Below, in pieces: positions 49,860 to 61,602 of a DNA stretch of 64,000 nt (its first letter is position 1; every line of letters starts with the position of its first letter). A program made the translations under genes and the position numbers. The stretch comes from Erythrobacter sp. (lineage in GTDB: Bacteria; Pseudomonadota; Alphaproteobacteria; Sphingomonadales; Sphingomonadaceae), in contig PNKW01000008.1 of the NCBI GenBank assembly GCA_013822695.1, positions 1 to 64,000 of the forward strand. Reading direction: 5' to 3'. The notes under the pieces are model-generated. The model made no database searches. It worked only from the letters and a program-made list of their open reading frames with translations, and had not been told where the DNA came from.

Positions 49860-51527
49860 ATGCTGACCCGTCTCTCGATCCGCAATGTCGTCCTCATCGA
49901 AGCGCTCGATCTCGATTTCGCGCGCGGGCTGGGCGTGCTGACGGGGGAGACAGGGGCGGGCAAGTCGATCCTGCTCGATGCGCTCGGGTTGGTGCTGGGC
50001 GACCGGGCGGAGACCTCGCTGGTGCGCGCGGGCGAGGAGCGCGCCTCGGTCACCGCCAGCTTCGAATTCGCCGCCCTGCCGCGCATGATTGCCGCCGCGC
50101 TGGATGATGCCGAGATCGCCATCGAACCGGGCGAGCCGCTGATGATCCGGCGGCAGGTGAGGGCGGACGGCGGCTCCAAGGCCTTCATCAACGACCAGCC
50201 CGCCAGCGTCGCGCTGCTGCGCGAACTCGCCCCGGCGCTGGTGGAACTGCACGGCCAGCACGACGATCGCGGCCTCGTCAACCCGCGCGGGCACCGGATG
50301 CTGCTCGACCGCTATGCCGGGACCGATGTGGCGGGGCTCGAGCGCGCCTATGCCGACTGGGCGCGCGCCGAGGCGCAGCTGGCCGAAGCTCGCGATGCCG
50401 TGGAGCAGGCCAAGGCCGATCAGGACTTGCTGATCGCGCACCTTGCCGAACTCTCCGCACTCGAGCCCGTGGCGGGCGAGGAAGCGCGGCTCGCGGGCGC
50501 GCGCTCCGACATGCAGAAGGGCGAGAAGCTCTCGGGCGATCTGGAGGATCTGCGGCACCTGTGGGAGGGCTCGGATTCGCCGCTCGCGGCTTTGCGGGTG
50601 GCGGCGCGGCGATTGGACCGCATCGCCGAACAGCATCCCCTGCTGGCCGAGGCGCTCGCCGCATTGGACCGCGCCGTGATCGAGGCGAGCGAGGCCGAGG
50701 ACAAGCTCGCCAAGGCCGCCGAGGCGCTGGTCCACGATCCGCACGAGCTGGAGCGCGCCGAAACGCGCCTGTTCGAACTGCGCGCCGCCGCCCGCAAGCA
50801 CCGCTGCGAGGTCGACGACCTGCCTGACCTTGCACGCAGCATGCGCCAGCGCCTCGATGCGATCGAGGGCGGGGAGGCGCAGCTTGATGCGCTGGAAGCC
50901 GCCGCCAAGGAGGCCCGCCTTGCCTATGTCGAGGCTGCGGGCAAGGCCCATGCCGCGCGGGTGGCAGGGGCCGAACGGCTCGACGCGGCGGTGGCGGCGG
51001 AGCTGGCGCCGCTCAAGCTCGATGCCGCGCGGTTCCGCACCAGCGTCACCCCGCTGCCCGAGGATCGCTGGAATGCTGCGGGCATGGACGCCGTCGAATT
51101 CCTGATCTCGACCAACCCCGGCGCGGACTTCGCGCCCCTGAACAAGATCGCGTCCGGCGGCGAGTTGTCGCGCTTCATCCTCGCGCTGAAGGTCGCGCTG
51201 GCCGAGCAGGGCGGGGCGGCGACGATCATTTTTGATGAGATCGACCGCGGGGTAGGCGGCGCGGTGGCTTCGGCCATCGGCGAGCGCCTCGCACGACTGG
51301 CCTCGCAGGAAGGCCAGCTGCTGGCAGTGACCCACTCGCCCCAGGTCGCGGCGCGCGGGGGGCAGCACTACCTCATCGCCAAGGCCTCGAGCGGCACGGT
51401 GACCAAGACTTCCGTTGTGCTGCTCGACCATCCGGGGCGGCAGGAGGAGATCGCGCGGATGCTGTCGGGGGCGGAGGTGACGCCCGAGGCCCGCGCGCAG
51501 GCGGACCGGTTGCTGGAGGGGGTGTGA
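49860..51527 (+). CDS. recN: DNA repair protein RecN
   Basis: MLTRLSIRNVVLIEALDLDFARGLGVLTGETGAGKSILLDAL; SGGELSRFILALK. Confidence 0.96.
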   Translation: MLTRLSIRNVVLIEALDLDFARGLGVLTGETGAGKSILLDALGLVLGDRAETSLVRAGEERASVTASFEFAALPRMIAAALDDAEIAIEPGEPLMIRRQVRADGGSKAFINDQPASVALLRELAPALVELHGQHDDRGLVNPRGHRMLLDRYAGTDVAGLERAYADWARAEAQLAEARDAVEQAKADQDLLIAHLAELSALEPVAGEEARLAGARSDMQKGEKLSGDLEDLRHLWEGSDSPLAALRVAARRLDRIAEQHPLLAEALAALDRAVIEASEAEDKLAKAAEALVHDPHELERAETRLFELRAAARKHRCEVDDLPDLARSMRQRLDAIEGGEAQLDALEAAAKEARLAYVEAAGKAHAARVAGAERLDAAVAAELAPLKLDAARFRTSVTPLPEDRWNAAGMDAVEFLISTNPGADFAPLNKIASGGELSRFILALKVALAEQGGAATIIFDEIDRGVGGAVASAIGERLARLASQEGQLLAVTHSPQVAARGGQHYLIAKASSGTVTKTSVVLLDHPGRQEEIARMLSGAEVTPEARAQADRLLEGV

Positions 51528-51531
51528 TGGA
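51495..51531 (+). repeat. 37-bp direct repeat, copy 1 (recN 3' end)
   Basis: gcgcaggcggaccggttgctggagggggtgtgatgga. Confidence 0.9.
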
Positions 51532-51874
51532 CACTATCGCCCTGTGGCGGCCGGTCGGCCCCAAGGAGCTTGCGCTGATCGAGGCGAGCGGCTGGCGCGA
51601 GTTTCCCCCGCGCCTGCCCGAACAGCCGATCTTCTACCCCGTCACCACTCGCGACTATGCGATCAAGATTGCGCGCGACTGGAATGTGCCGGCCTCGGGA
51701 GCGGGCTTCGTGACCGAGTTCGACGTGGATGCGGCATTTCTGGCGCAATACCCGGTCGAGACGGCCGGCGGGCGTGATCATCAGGAATACTGGATCCCGG
51801 CCGGCGAATTGCCCGCGTTCAACGCGGCGATTGTCGGGATGATCCGGGTTGTGGACGAGTTTTGCGCGGGATAA
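51524..51874 (+). CDS. Conserved hypothetical protein
   Basis: LALIEASGWREFPPRLPEQPIFYPVTTRDYAIKIARDWNVP; start overlaps recN stop. Confidence 0.75.
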   Translation: MMDTIALWRPVGPKELALIEASGWREFPPRLPEQPIFYPVTTRDYAIKIARDWNVPASGAGFVTEFDVDAAFLAQYPVETAGGRDHQEYWIPAGELPAFNAAIVGMIRVVDEFCAG

Positions 51875-51903
51875 GTGGTGTCGAACTGTTGCTGTTGGTC
51901 GGT

Positions 51904-51940
51904 GCGCAGCCGGACCGGCTGCTGGAGGGGGTGTGATGGA
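51904..51940 (+). repeat. 37-bp direct repeat, copy 2 (35/37 identical), contains the DUF2971 start codon
   Basis: gcgcagccggaccggctgctggagggggtgtgatgga. Confidence 0.9.
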
Positions 51941-52808
51941 ATTCGAGGATTGGGCCACAAGTGAAATCCTCGCGATGCAAGAGGGGCAACGGACCTTTCG
52001 CCCAGGCGCACATCAATCGTTATTCAAATATGTAACATTGGACTTCGAACGTTCTTGGGACTTGCTTGGTGAAACACTGAATTCGTTTTCTTTGAGTGGT
52101 TCAACGCCTCGCGCCTTGAACGACCCGTTTGAGCTCTCTCCTAGCATTAGTGATGACCTGAGTTCTCTTGCGATCGCAGACTTAGACCGCTTGGAAGGAA
52201 AGGGTCTTATAGAACAAGCCTTAGAAATTAAAAATGGCTCAAGCTTTAGTGAAGAAAATATCTTAAGGTTACGGAATTCAGCTATCGCTCGCATTGGGCA
52301 AGACTCAAAATATGCGAGAATTGTTTCTTTTTGCAAGAGGCTGGATAGCCCGCTGCTCTGGTCACATTACGCGAATAAGTATCAAGGCGCATGCCTTCAG
52401 TTCATAGGGCGCGCATTCAAGATGGGAACACAAGTGGGATTGGTTAACTATAGCGCTGAAAGACCAGTTTATCCCCTCAGCCTCGCTTTGCGGCTTGAGC
52501 AAGCTGTCAAACAGCGACAATTCGGATCCAGTTACCGCCTTTTGAAAGCTGAAAGTGATAAAATTACATACTTCACAAAAAGTATAGAGTGGTCTTATGA
52601 GCAAGAAGTGAGGATTGTATATAATACGAACAAAGCGGATGTTGTAAGATTTGATCCCATTGGGTTGATATCAATCATCGTGGGGCCAAGAATGTCAAAA
52701 TCGAATGTAGAGCGTCTTAGGGGTTTGGTTCGCAGATCGAAGGTTAATGAACTTCGAGTGAGGCATTCGAAATTGTCAGAAGTCTCATTCTCGATCGATT
52801 TCGAGTAA
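51936..52808 (+). CDS. DUF2971 family protein
   Basis: LFKYVTLD...NDPFELSP...VSFCKRLDSPLLWSHYANKYQGACLQF..IEWSYEQEVRIVY; conspicuously AT-rich. Confidence 0.8.
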   Translation: MEFEDWATSEILAMQEGQRTFRPGAHQSLFKYVTLDFERSWDLLGETLNSFSLSGSTPRALNDPFELSPSISDDLSSLAIADLDRLEGKGLIEQALEIKNGSSFSEENILRLRNSAIARIGQDSKYARIVSFCKRLDSPLLWSHYANKYQGACLQFIGRAFKMGTQVGLVNYSAERPVYPLSLALRLEQAVKQRQFGSSYRLLKAESDKITYFTKSIEWSYEQEVRIVYNTNKADVVRFDPIGLISIIVGPRMSKSNVERLRGLVRRSKVNELRVRHSKLSEVSFSIDFE

Positions 52809-53722
52809 TGACAAAAGACTCAAGTTTCCTCCTCGCCCTCCTCCTCCTCGCCGCCTGCTCCTCCGCCACCCCTGCGCCCGAGGAGACCCCCGTCGCCGTG
52901 CAGCCCAACAACGCCACCTACGGCACCGATGCCAACCTCGCCGCCTCGAAGCCGGATGCGATCTTGCGCTATGCCGACCACCCGCGCGGGTTTGCCGAAC
53001 TCAGACTTCCCAAGGGCAAGGGCCCGTTTCCGCTGGCGGTGATCTATCATGGGGGGTGCTGGAAGACCGGCATCGCCTCGCAGGCCTACATGGCCCCGCT
53101 CGCGACGCGCTGGCAGCAGCTCGGCATCGCCACGCTCAATGTCGATTATCGCGAGGTCGGGGATGGCGGCGGTTGGCCGGGGTCGTTCGCGGACTGGGCG
53201 AACTCGGCCAAGCTGATCGACGAGGTCGCCGCGCGCTATCCGATAGACCGCGCTCGCGTCACGCTGGTCGGCCATTCGGCGGGGGCCTTGCCCGCGCAGT
53301 GGCTGGCGAGCGCGCAGGAGGAAGATGGCCCGCTGGGCACTCGCGCTGCCATCAGGGCACGTGCGGCGATCGTGCTCGACGGGCCCGGCGATGTCGGGGC
53401 CGAGCAGCCTGCCTTCGACGCCCTGTGCCAGTTTTCCGCGGTGGAGCCCTTCATGGGCGCGGCGCCCGCAGCCTTCCCGAGGCGCTACGCCGCAGTCTCC
53501 CCCGCCACCCATGCGCCGCAGCTTGCCGACCTGCTGTTCGTGCAGGCCAAGCTCCCCGCGCCTTCTGCCGCAACGCAGACCGCGCTGGCCGCTGGCGGTG
53601 CGAAAATCACGGTGCGCGAGAATGCGGGCGCGAGCCACTTTGCGATCATCACCCCGGGCAATCCGGTCTACACCGCCAACGAGGCGGCGATGCTGGCGGT
53701 GCTGCGGGGCGCGCAGCCTTGA
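52808..53722 (+). CDS. Alpha/beta hydrolase lipoprotein (paralogue 1)
   Basis: LLAACSS lipobox; LPKGKGPFPLAVIYHGGCWK; VGHSAGA. Confidence 0.82.
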   Translation: MTKDSSFLLALLLLAACSSATPAPEETPVAVQPNNATYGTDANLAASKPDAILRYADHPRGFAELRLPKGKGPFPLAVIYHGGCWKTGIASQAYMAPLATRWQQLGIATLNVDYREVGDGGGWPGSFADWANSAKLIDEVAARYPIDRARVTLVGHSAGALPAQWLASAQEEDGPLGTRAAIRARAAIVLDGPGDVGAEQPAFDALCQFSAVEPFMGAAPAAFPRRYAAVSPATHAPQLADLLFVQAKLPAPSAATQTALAAGGAKITVRENAGASHFAIITPGNPVYTANEAAMLAVLRGAQP

Positions 53723-53787
53723 GCCAACCCTGTTGCCTCGCGCCGCAGACGCGCTAGGCTGGTGCGGGCATCCGGGGGAGAAGGATC

Positions 53788-54702
53788 ATGAGGCACCTTG
53801 TTCGGGCGACGGCGCTGGCCGCCACACTGGCCGCCTGCGCGCCGGTAGAGCCCGCGGCCGAGGCTCCGGCGGCCACCTTCGCCGTCACCGACACCGCCAA
53901 CTACGACCCCGTGTCGGTCAACACCGTCCCTTCCGATCCGCCCACCGCGCGCATCGCCTATGGCAGCGCCTCGGCGCGGCAATATGGCGAGCTGCGGGTG
54001 CCGAAAGGGAAGGGGCCGTTCCCGCTCGCGGTGCTGTGGCACGGCGGGTGCTGGGCGGGGATGGGGGGCACCGCCAACCTCGCCGCGCTGGCGAGCTTCC
54101 TTGCGCAGAACGGGATCGCGACCTGGTCACCCTCCTACCGCGAGCTGGGCTCGGACGGGGGCTGGCCCAACACCTTCACTGATTGGGCGCAGGGGCTGGG
54201 CTATGTGAACACCCTCGCGCGCGATTACCCGCTGGACCTCAGCCGCATCACCCTGATGGGCCACTCGTCGGGCGTCACCCCGGCGGTGTGGCTGGCGAGC
54301 GGCGACAAGGGCGATGCTGTCGTAACGGGCGAGCTGCCCAAGGTGCGCGCGGTGGTGGCGCTCGACGGCCCGCTGGCGCTTGGCGCCTTTGTGGGGGTCG
54401 ATGCGGCGATCTGCGGCGAGCCGGTGATCGCCCCGCTGGTGGGCGGCCCTCCGGCCGAGCAGCCGGGGCGCTATGCCATGCTCGATCCCGTCACCAACCC
54501 GCCACTCGCCAAGCGCCTGCTGGTGGTCGACGGCGCGCTGCCCGATCCCGATCCGGCAAAGCTCGCGGCGCTGCGCGGGCAGGGCATCGCGGTCGAGGTG
54601 ATCCGGGTGTCGCAGGAGCAGCACTTCAACATGCTGGTCCCCGGCACTGCGGATTTTGCCGCCATCGCGCCGGCGCTGCTGGACATTGCCAAGGCGCGGT
54701 GA
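53788..54702 (+). CDS. Alpha/beta hydrolase lipoprotein (paralogue 2)
   Basis: TLAACAP lipobox; VPKGKGPFPLAVLWHGGCWA; MGHSSGV. Confidence 0.82.
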   Translation: MRHLVRATALAATLAACAPVEPAAEAPAATFAVTDTANYDPVSVNTVPSDPPTARIAYGSASARQYGELRVPKGKGPFPLAVLWHGGCWAGMGGTANLAALASFLAQNGIATWSPSYRELGSDGGWPNTFTDWAQGLGYVNTLARDYPLDLSRITLMGHSSGVTPAVWLASGDKGDAVVTGELPKVRAVVALDGPLALGAFVGVDAAICGEPVIAPLVGGPPAEQPGRYAMLDPVTNPPLAKRLLVVDGALPDPDPAKLAALRGQGIAVEVIRVSQEQHFNMLVPGTADFAAIAPALLDIAKAR

Positions 54703-54716
54703 AAAAGGCCAAATCC

Positions 54717-57153
<2,437 letters not shown>

Positions 57154-57176
57154 TGCCTTTTGCAAGGGAAGCGGCC

Positions 57177-58175
57177 ATGATCACCGTCAGACGTGCCGTC
57201 CTGCTTTGCGCGGCTCTGTGCCCCGGCACCGCCGCCCCGGCTTGGGCGCAGGAGCCGGGCAACGCCGCAACCGAATCCGCCGCCGCCGAGACGGTCACCA
57301 TCCCCTTTGACCCGCCGCTTGGCACGCCGCTCACCTATGCCATGCGCTTCGAACGCAAGCGGCCGGGCGGCGATAGCGCCTATGATTACGAGCAGCGTCT
57401 CACCTTCGAGCGGACCGGAGACGGATTTGTGCTGCGGCTGGAGACTCTGGCTTTCATTATCGGCGGCCAGCGCCTTGATCTTGCCGACAAGCGGGTGCTT
57501 GCGGCCATCCCGGCGGCGCTTCGGCCCTATCTCATGCCGATGGCGGTCGAGCTCGATGCGGCGGGCGAGATGGTACGGATGCGCGATTGGGAGGCGATGC
57601 GTGCAAATTTGCGCGGCTTGCCCGAGACGGCGGCAAAGCTATCGGACCAACCGATGGACGAAGCCGCACTGGCAGCGGTCAGGAGCGTGCTCGATCCGAT
57701 CATCAACAGTTCTGCCGAGGATGCGCCCGGCTTCATGATCCGTGGCTGGCCCGCTGTGCTCGGCTATGGCGGGGCCGAATTCGTTTTGGGCGAGACGATC
57801 GAGGCGGAAACCGAAATGACCGGCGGCATTTTCCCGCAACCGGTTCCGGCCATCCTGCAAGGTTCGCTGAGCCTCACATCATCGGGCAGCTTGCAACTGG
57901 TGCAGAACGCGGTGATCGATCCCGAGGGCTTGCGCGAAGGCGTGCTGTCGCTGCTGGAACGGCTCCGGGCGCAGGGGGCGGGGAAGGGCGCACCTGACCC
58001 TGCCGATGCCATTGCCGCGATCAGTATGACCGAAGACACCGAAATCGAATTTGATGCGCGCACCGGCCTGCCGGTCACCGCCCGGCTCGCGCGCTTGACG
58101 AAGATCAACGAGGGCGCAGGGATCGACGCCGGGACCGGGGGCGAAATTCTGACGATCACCTGGATCGCGCCATGA
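57177..58175 (+). CDS. Hypothetical exported protein
   Basis: Signal peptide VLLCAALCPGTAAPAWAQ. Confidence 0.65.
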   Translation: MITVRRAVLLCAALCPGTAAPAWAQEPGNAATESAAAETVTIPFDPPLGTPLTYAMRFERKRPGGDSAYDYEQRLTFERTGDGFVLRLETLAFIIGGQRLDLADKRVLAAIPAALRPYLMPMAVELDAAGEMVRMRDWEAMRANLRGLPETAAKLSDQPMDEAALAAVRSVLDPIINSSAEDAPGFMIRGWPAVLGYGGAEFVLGETIEAETEMTGGIFPQPVPAILQGSLSLTSSGSLQLVQNAVIDPEGLREGVLSLLERLRAQGAGKGAPDPADAIAAISMTEDTEIEFDARTGLPVTARLARLTKINEGAGIDAGTGGEILTITWIAP

Positions 58176-58684
58176 GCGATCTGCTCGCCGAGCTTCACCC
58201 GCAGGGCTTGCGCATCGCCGCCCTGCTGCGCGCCCGGGGCGAGAAGGTCGCGGTGGCGGACGGGGCGACGGGCGGGTTGATCGCCGCCTCGCTGCTCACC
58301 GTGCCGGGCGCGCTCGATTTCTTCGTGGGGGGCGGGGTGGTCTATTCGTTCCGCGCCCGCGACGTGCTGTTCGCCTTGCCGCGCGAGGCCTACAAGGGAA
58401 TGCGCGGGGCCACTGAGGAATATGCGCTGCTCCAGGCGCGCGCCATCCGCGACAATTTCGGGGCGGATTGGGGGCTGGCCGAGAGCGGATCGGTCGGCGG
58501 TTCTTCGCATCCGAGCGGCGCACCTGCGGGACGCTCGGTGGCGGCGATTGCCTCTCCCAGCGGCATGACGGTCGATTGCGCGGTGGAAACCGCCAGCGAC
58601 GACCGCATCGCCAACATGGCCGCCTTCACCCGCAATGCCCTCGATGCATTCGAAGATGCCTTGCGCGCCGCAGGTTCGCCTTAG
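58172..58684 (+). CDS. CinA family protein
   Basis: VADGATGGLIAASLLTVPGALDFFVGGGVVYSFRAR; ESGSVGGSS. Confidence 0.82.
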   Translation: MSDLLAELHPQGLRIAALLRARGEKVAVADGATGGLIAASLLTVPGALDFFVGGGVVYSFRARDVLFALPREAYKGMRGATEEYALLQARAIRDNFGADWGLAESGSVGGSSHPSGAPAGRSVAAIASPSGMTVDCAVETASDDRIANMAAFTRNALDAFEDALRAAGSP

Positions 58685-58750
58685 AGGTAGCTGTCTGGCA
58701 AGGTTTTCCATGGTAAACCCGCGCAACGAATACAGGGGCACACAGGGATC

Positions 58751-59926
58751 ATGGCGGGCTATTTCACCAAACTGATGCGCGATCTTGAATCGCCGGTCGA
58801 AGTGCGGCGCTTCGGATCGGGGTGGTTTGCGGGCTTCTTCGCGCTGCTTTTCGCGATCAGCGGCTTTGTCATGGTGGTCGCGCTGAAGTTCCCGGCGGTG
58901 TTCACCACGCCCGAGCTTCAGGTGGTTCGCGACTGGGCAGGCTTCCGCACGGCGATCCATGTCATGCTGCTGGCGAGCTATGCGCTGGCGCTGCTGAGCC
59001 TGCTGCTTCGGCCGAGGAAGGTGCTGGGCCTCACCGCGCTGATGATTGGCCTTGCCGCCGCGCTGCTGGGCGGAGCATCGGTCGAGGCCGACGACGCACG
59101 CGGCTGGGGGATGTTCTTCGGGATCGACTTCTTCATCGTCAACCTGCTCGCGACCGGCTTCATGTATGCCCCGCTCGAGCGATTTGTCCCGCACCGCCGC
59201 GAGCAGCGCCTGTTCCGCCACGAATGGCGCGAGGATCTGTTCTACTTCCTCGTCAGCTCGATGTTCGTGCAGATCCTCGCCTTCCTGTCGCTGGCGCCGT
59301 CGCAGATCATCAATGCCAACACCAACAGCTGGGACGCCTTCCGCGCAAGTGTGGCAAGCCTGCCGTGGGCGGTGCAGTTCATCACCGTCCTCGTCGTCTC
59401 TGACGTGCTGCAATACTGGTATCACCGCCTGTTCCATCAGGTGCCGTTCCTGTGGGGCTTCCACGCGGTGCACCACAGCGCAAAGTCGATGGACTGGCTG
59501 GCGGGATCGCGGATGCACATCGTCGAGATCGTGCTGCTGCGCGCGGTGACCTCGCTGCCGCTGTTCACGCTCGGCTTTGATGCGGCGGTGATGCAGGCCT
59601 ATCTCGGCTTCATCTATGTGTGGTCCTCGCTGCTGCACGCCAATGTCGGGGGCAATTTCAACCGCCTCGGCCACTGGATCGCGACGCCGCGTTTCCACCA
59701 CTGGCACCACGGGCTCGAGCGCGAGGCCTTCGACGTCAACTTCGCGATCCACTTCCCGTGGATCGACAAGCTGTTCGGCACCTTCCACCTGCCCGAGGAT
59801 CGCTGGCCCAAGGACTACGGCATCCCCGAGGATGTGCCGACCGGCTATGGCGGGCAGTTCCTCTACCCCTGGACGCGCACCGGCAAGAAGCTGGATGAAG
59901 GCAGCGGGGCGGAACCGGCGGAATAA
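58751..59926 (+). CDS. Fatty acid hydroxylase / sterol desaturase family protein
   Basis: HRLFHQ, HAVHHS, HHWHH histidine boxes; multiple TM. Confidence 0.88.
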   Translation: MAGYFTKLMRDLESPVEVRRFGSGWFAGFFALLFAISGFVMVVALKFPAVFTTPELQVVRDWAGFRTAIHVMLLASYALALLSLLLRPRKVLGLTALMIGLAAALLGGASVEADDARGWGMFFGIDFFIVNLLATGFMYAPLERFVPHRREQRLFRHEWREDLFYFLVSSMFVQILAFLSLAPSQIINANTNSWDAFRASVASLPWAVQFITVLVVSDVLQYWYHRLFHQVPFLWGFHAVHHSAKSMDWLAGSRMHIVEIVLLRAVTSLPLFTLGFDAAVMQAYLGFIYVWSSLLHANVGGNFNRLGHWIATPRFHHWHHGLEREAFDVNFAIHFPWIDKLFGTFHLPEDRWPKDYGIPEDVPTGYGGQFLYPWTRTGKKLDEGSGAEPAE

Positions 59927-60028
59927 TTTTCGGCCAGAAAGTTTGGGGCGCCTGTCGAATCCGTCTTGCCCCTCGCGTCTCCCTGTCAGAGCCTCGCCAT
60001 TCCGGCTGGCCGATGACGGAGACGTGAC

Positions 60029-60388
60029 ATGCAATTCATGCTGATGATCAACGAGGACGAGAGCGCCTATGCCGGCCCCGAGGGCGCGGCGCTGATGGAG
60101 GCGACGCTCGCCGGGCACATGAAGCTCGCCGAGGATCTCATCGCGGCCGGTATCCCCTTCTCGGGCGAACGGTTGAAGCCTGCCGCGACCGCCACCACCG
60201 TCCGCTCGAACAACGGCGTGGTCACCCTGCACGACGGCCCCTTTGCCGAGACTCACGAGGAGCTCGGCGGGTTCTACATCATCGACGTGCCCGGGCTCGA
60301 CGAGGCGATCGAATGGGCCAAGCGCATCCCCGTGCCCAAGGGCGGGGTCGAGGTCCGCCCGGTGTGGCCGATGGGGGCCGAGGCCTGA
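60029..60388 (+). CDS. YCII-related (DGPF) domain protein
   Basis: MQFMLMINEDE...VTLHDGPFAETHEELGGFYIIDVPGLDEAIEWAKRIP. Confidence 0.9.
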   Translation: MQFMLMINEDESAYAGPEGAALMEATLAGHMKLAEDLIAAGIPFSGERLKPAATATTVRSNNGVVTLHDGPFAETHEELGGFYIIDVPGLDEAIEWAKRIPVPKGGVEVRPVWPMGAEA

Positions 60389-60411
60389 GCCACGCGCGCG
60401 CCGAGGCGATC

Positions 60412-61599
60412 ATGGCGGCGCGGCCCCGGGTGGTGGCCGCGCTTGCCGCGCAATTGCGCGATCTGGATGCGGCGGAGGAGGCTTTTGCGGAAGCCGCCGA
60501 AGCCTGCCTCACGCTGCCCGACCCGCCGCGCGACTTTGCCGCATGGTTGTTCGTTGCGGGCAAGCGCCGGGCGCTCGATGCGATCCGCAAGGCGAAGTCT
60601 GCAGCGCGCACGGCGGATGCGCTGGCGGAGATCTCCGACATGGCCGACATCCTCACGCTTCCCGAGCCGATCCCGGACGAGCGCCTGCGCTTGCTGTTCA
60701 TCTGCTGCCACCCGGCGCTGGGCGCAGAGGTGCGCGCTGGCCTCGCATTGAAGGTGATCTGCGGGCTGCCGGTGAGCGCCATCGCGCGGCTGTTCGTGGT
60801 GAACGAACAGGCGATGTTCCAACGTCTCACCCGCGCCAAGGCCAAGGTGCGCGAGGCCGGGATCGCCTTCGAACTTCCGCCGCGCAAGGTCTGGCCCGAG
60901 CGGCTGGGGGCGGTGCTGCTCGCCCTGGAGCTCGCTTTCACCGCCGCCTATGCCGATGCGGGCGGCGAGCTTTCGGCGGATCTGGGCGAGGATCTCGGCG
61001 CCGAGGTCGAGCGGCTGGCGCTGCTGGTTGCCGAACTCCTGCCGCAGGAGCCCGAGGCGCTGGGTCTGGCCGCGCTGGTGCTGCTGGCGCGTTCTCGGGC
61101 GGGCGCGCGGATCGATGCCGGGGGCGCGATGGTGCCGCTCTCGCAGCAGGACGTTTCCCGGTGGGACTATGCCCGGATCGAACGCGCGCGGGCGATGATG
61201 GAGGCCGCGGCACGGGCAGGGCGGTCCGGCCCCTGTCAGGTAATGGCCGCGATCCAGCTCACCCACACCCGCCGCGCCTTTGACGGGGTGGTCGATTGGC
61301 GCGCGGTGCTGCGGCTTTATGATGTGCTGCTGGCCCTGCGGCCTTCGCCGATGGTCGCACTCTCCCGCGCGCTGGCGCTGGCGCAGGTAGAGGGCGTCGA
61401 GGCGGGGCTGGACGCGCTGGACTCTCTTCCCGCCGAGAGGCTGGCCCTCGCACGGCCCTTCCACGTCGCCCGCGCCGATCTGCTGGCGAAGGCGGGGCGA
61501 GGGGAGGAGGCTGCCGCCGCGCTCGATGCCGCGCTCGCGCTTGATCCACCGCGCGCCGAGCGGCTGTGGCTGGAGGCACGTCGCGCGGGGCTTGCCTGA
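60412..61599 (+). CDS. RNA polymerase ECF-type sigma factor (DUF6596-containing)
   Basis: RLLFICCHPALGAEVRAGLALKVICGLPVSAIARLFVVNEQAMFQRLTRAKAKV; start uncertain. Confidence 0.88.
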   Translation: MAARPRVVAALAAQLRDLDAAEEAFAEAAEACLTLPDPPRDFAAWLFVAGKRRALDAIRKAKSAARTADALAEISDMADILTLPEPIPDERLRLLFICCHPALGAEVRAGLALKVICGLPVSAIARLFVVNEQAMFQRLTRAKAKVREAGIAFELPPRKVWPERLGAVLLALELAFTAAYADAGGELSADLGEDLGAEVERLALLVAELLPQEPEALGLAALVLLARSRAGARIDAGGAMVPLSQQDVSRWDYARIERARAMMEAAARAGRSGPCQVMAAIQLTHTRRAFDGVVDWRAVLRLYDVLLALRPSPMVALSRALALAQVEGVEAGLDALDSLPAERLALARPFHVARADLLAKAGRGEEAAAALDAALALDPPRAERLWLEARRAGLA

Positions 61600-61602
61600 G
61601 GC

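Noticed and set aside
57764-60256. 830-aa minus-strand ORF
   Set aside because: Antisense across cinA-like, hydroxylase and neighbouring genes with good family motifs; low-complexity composition.
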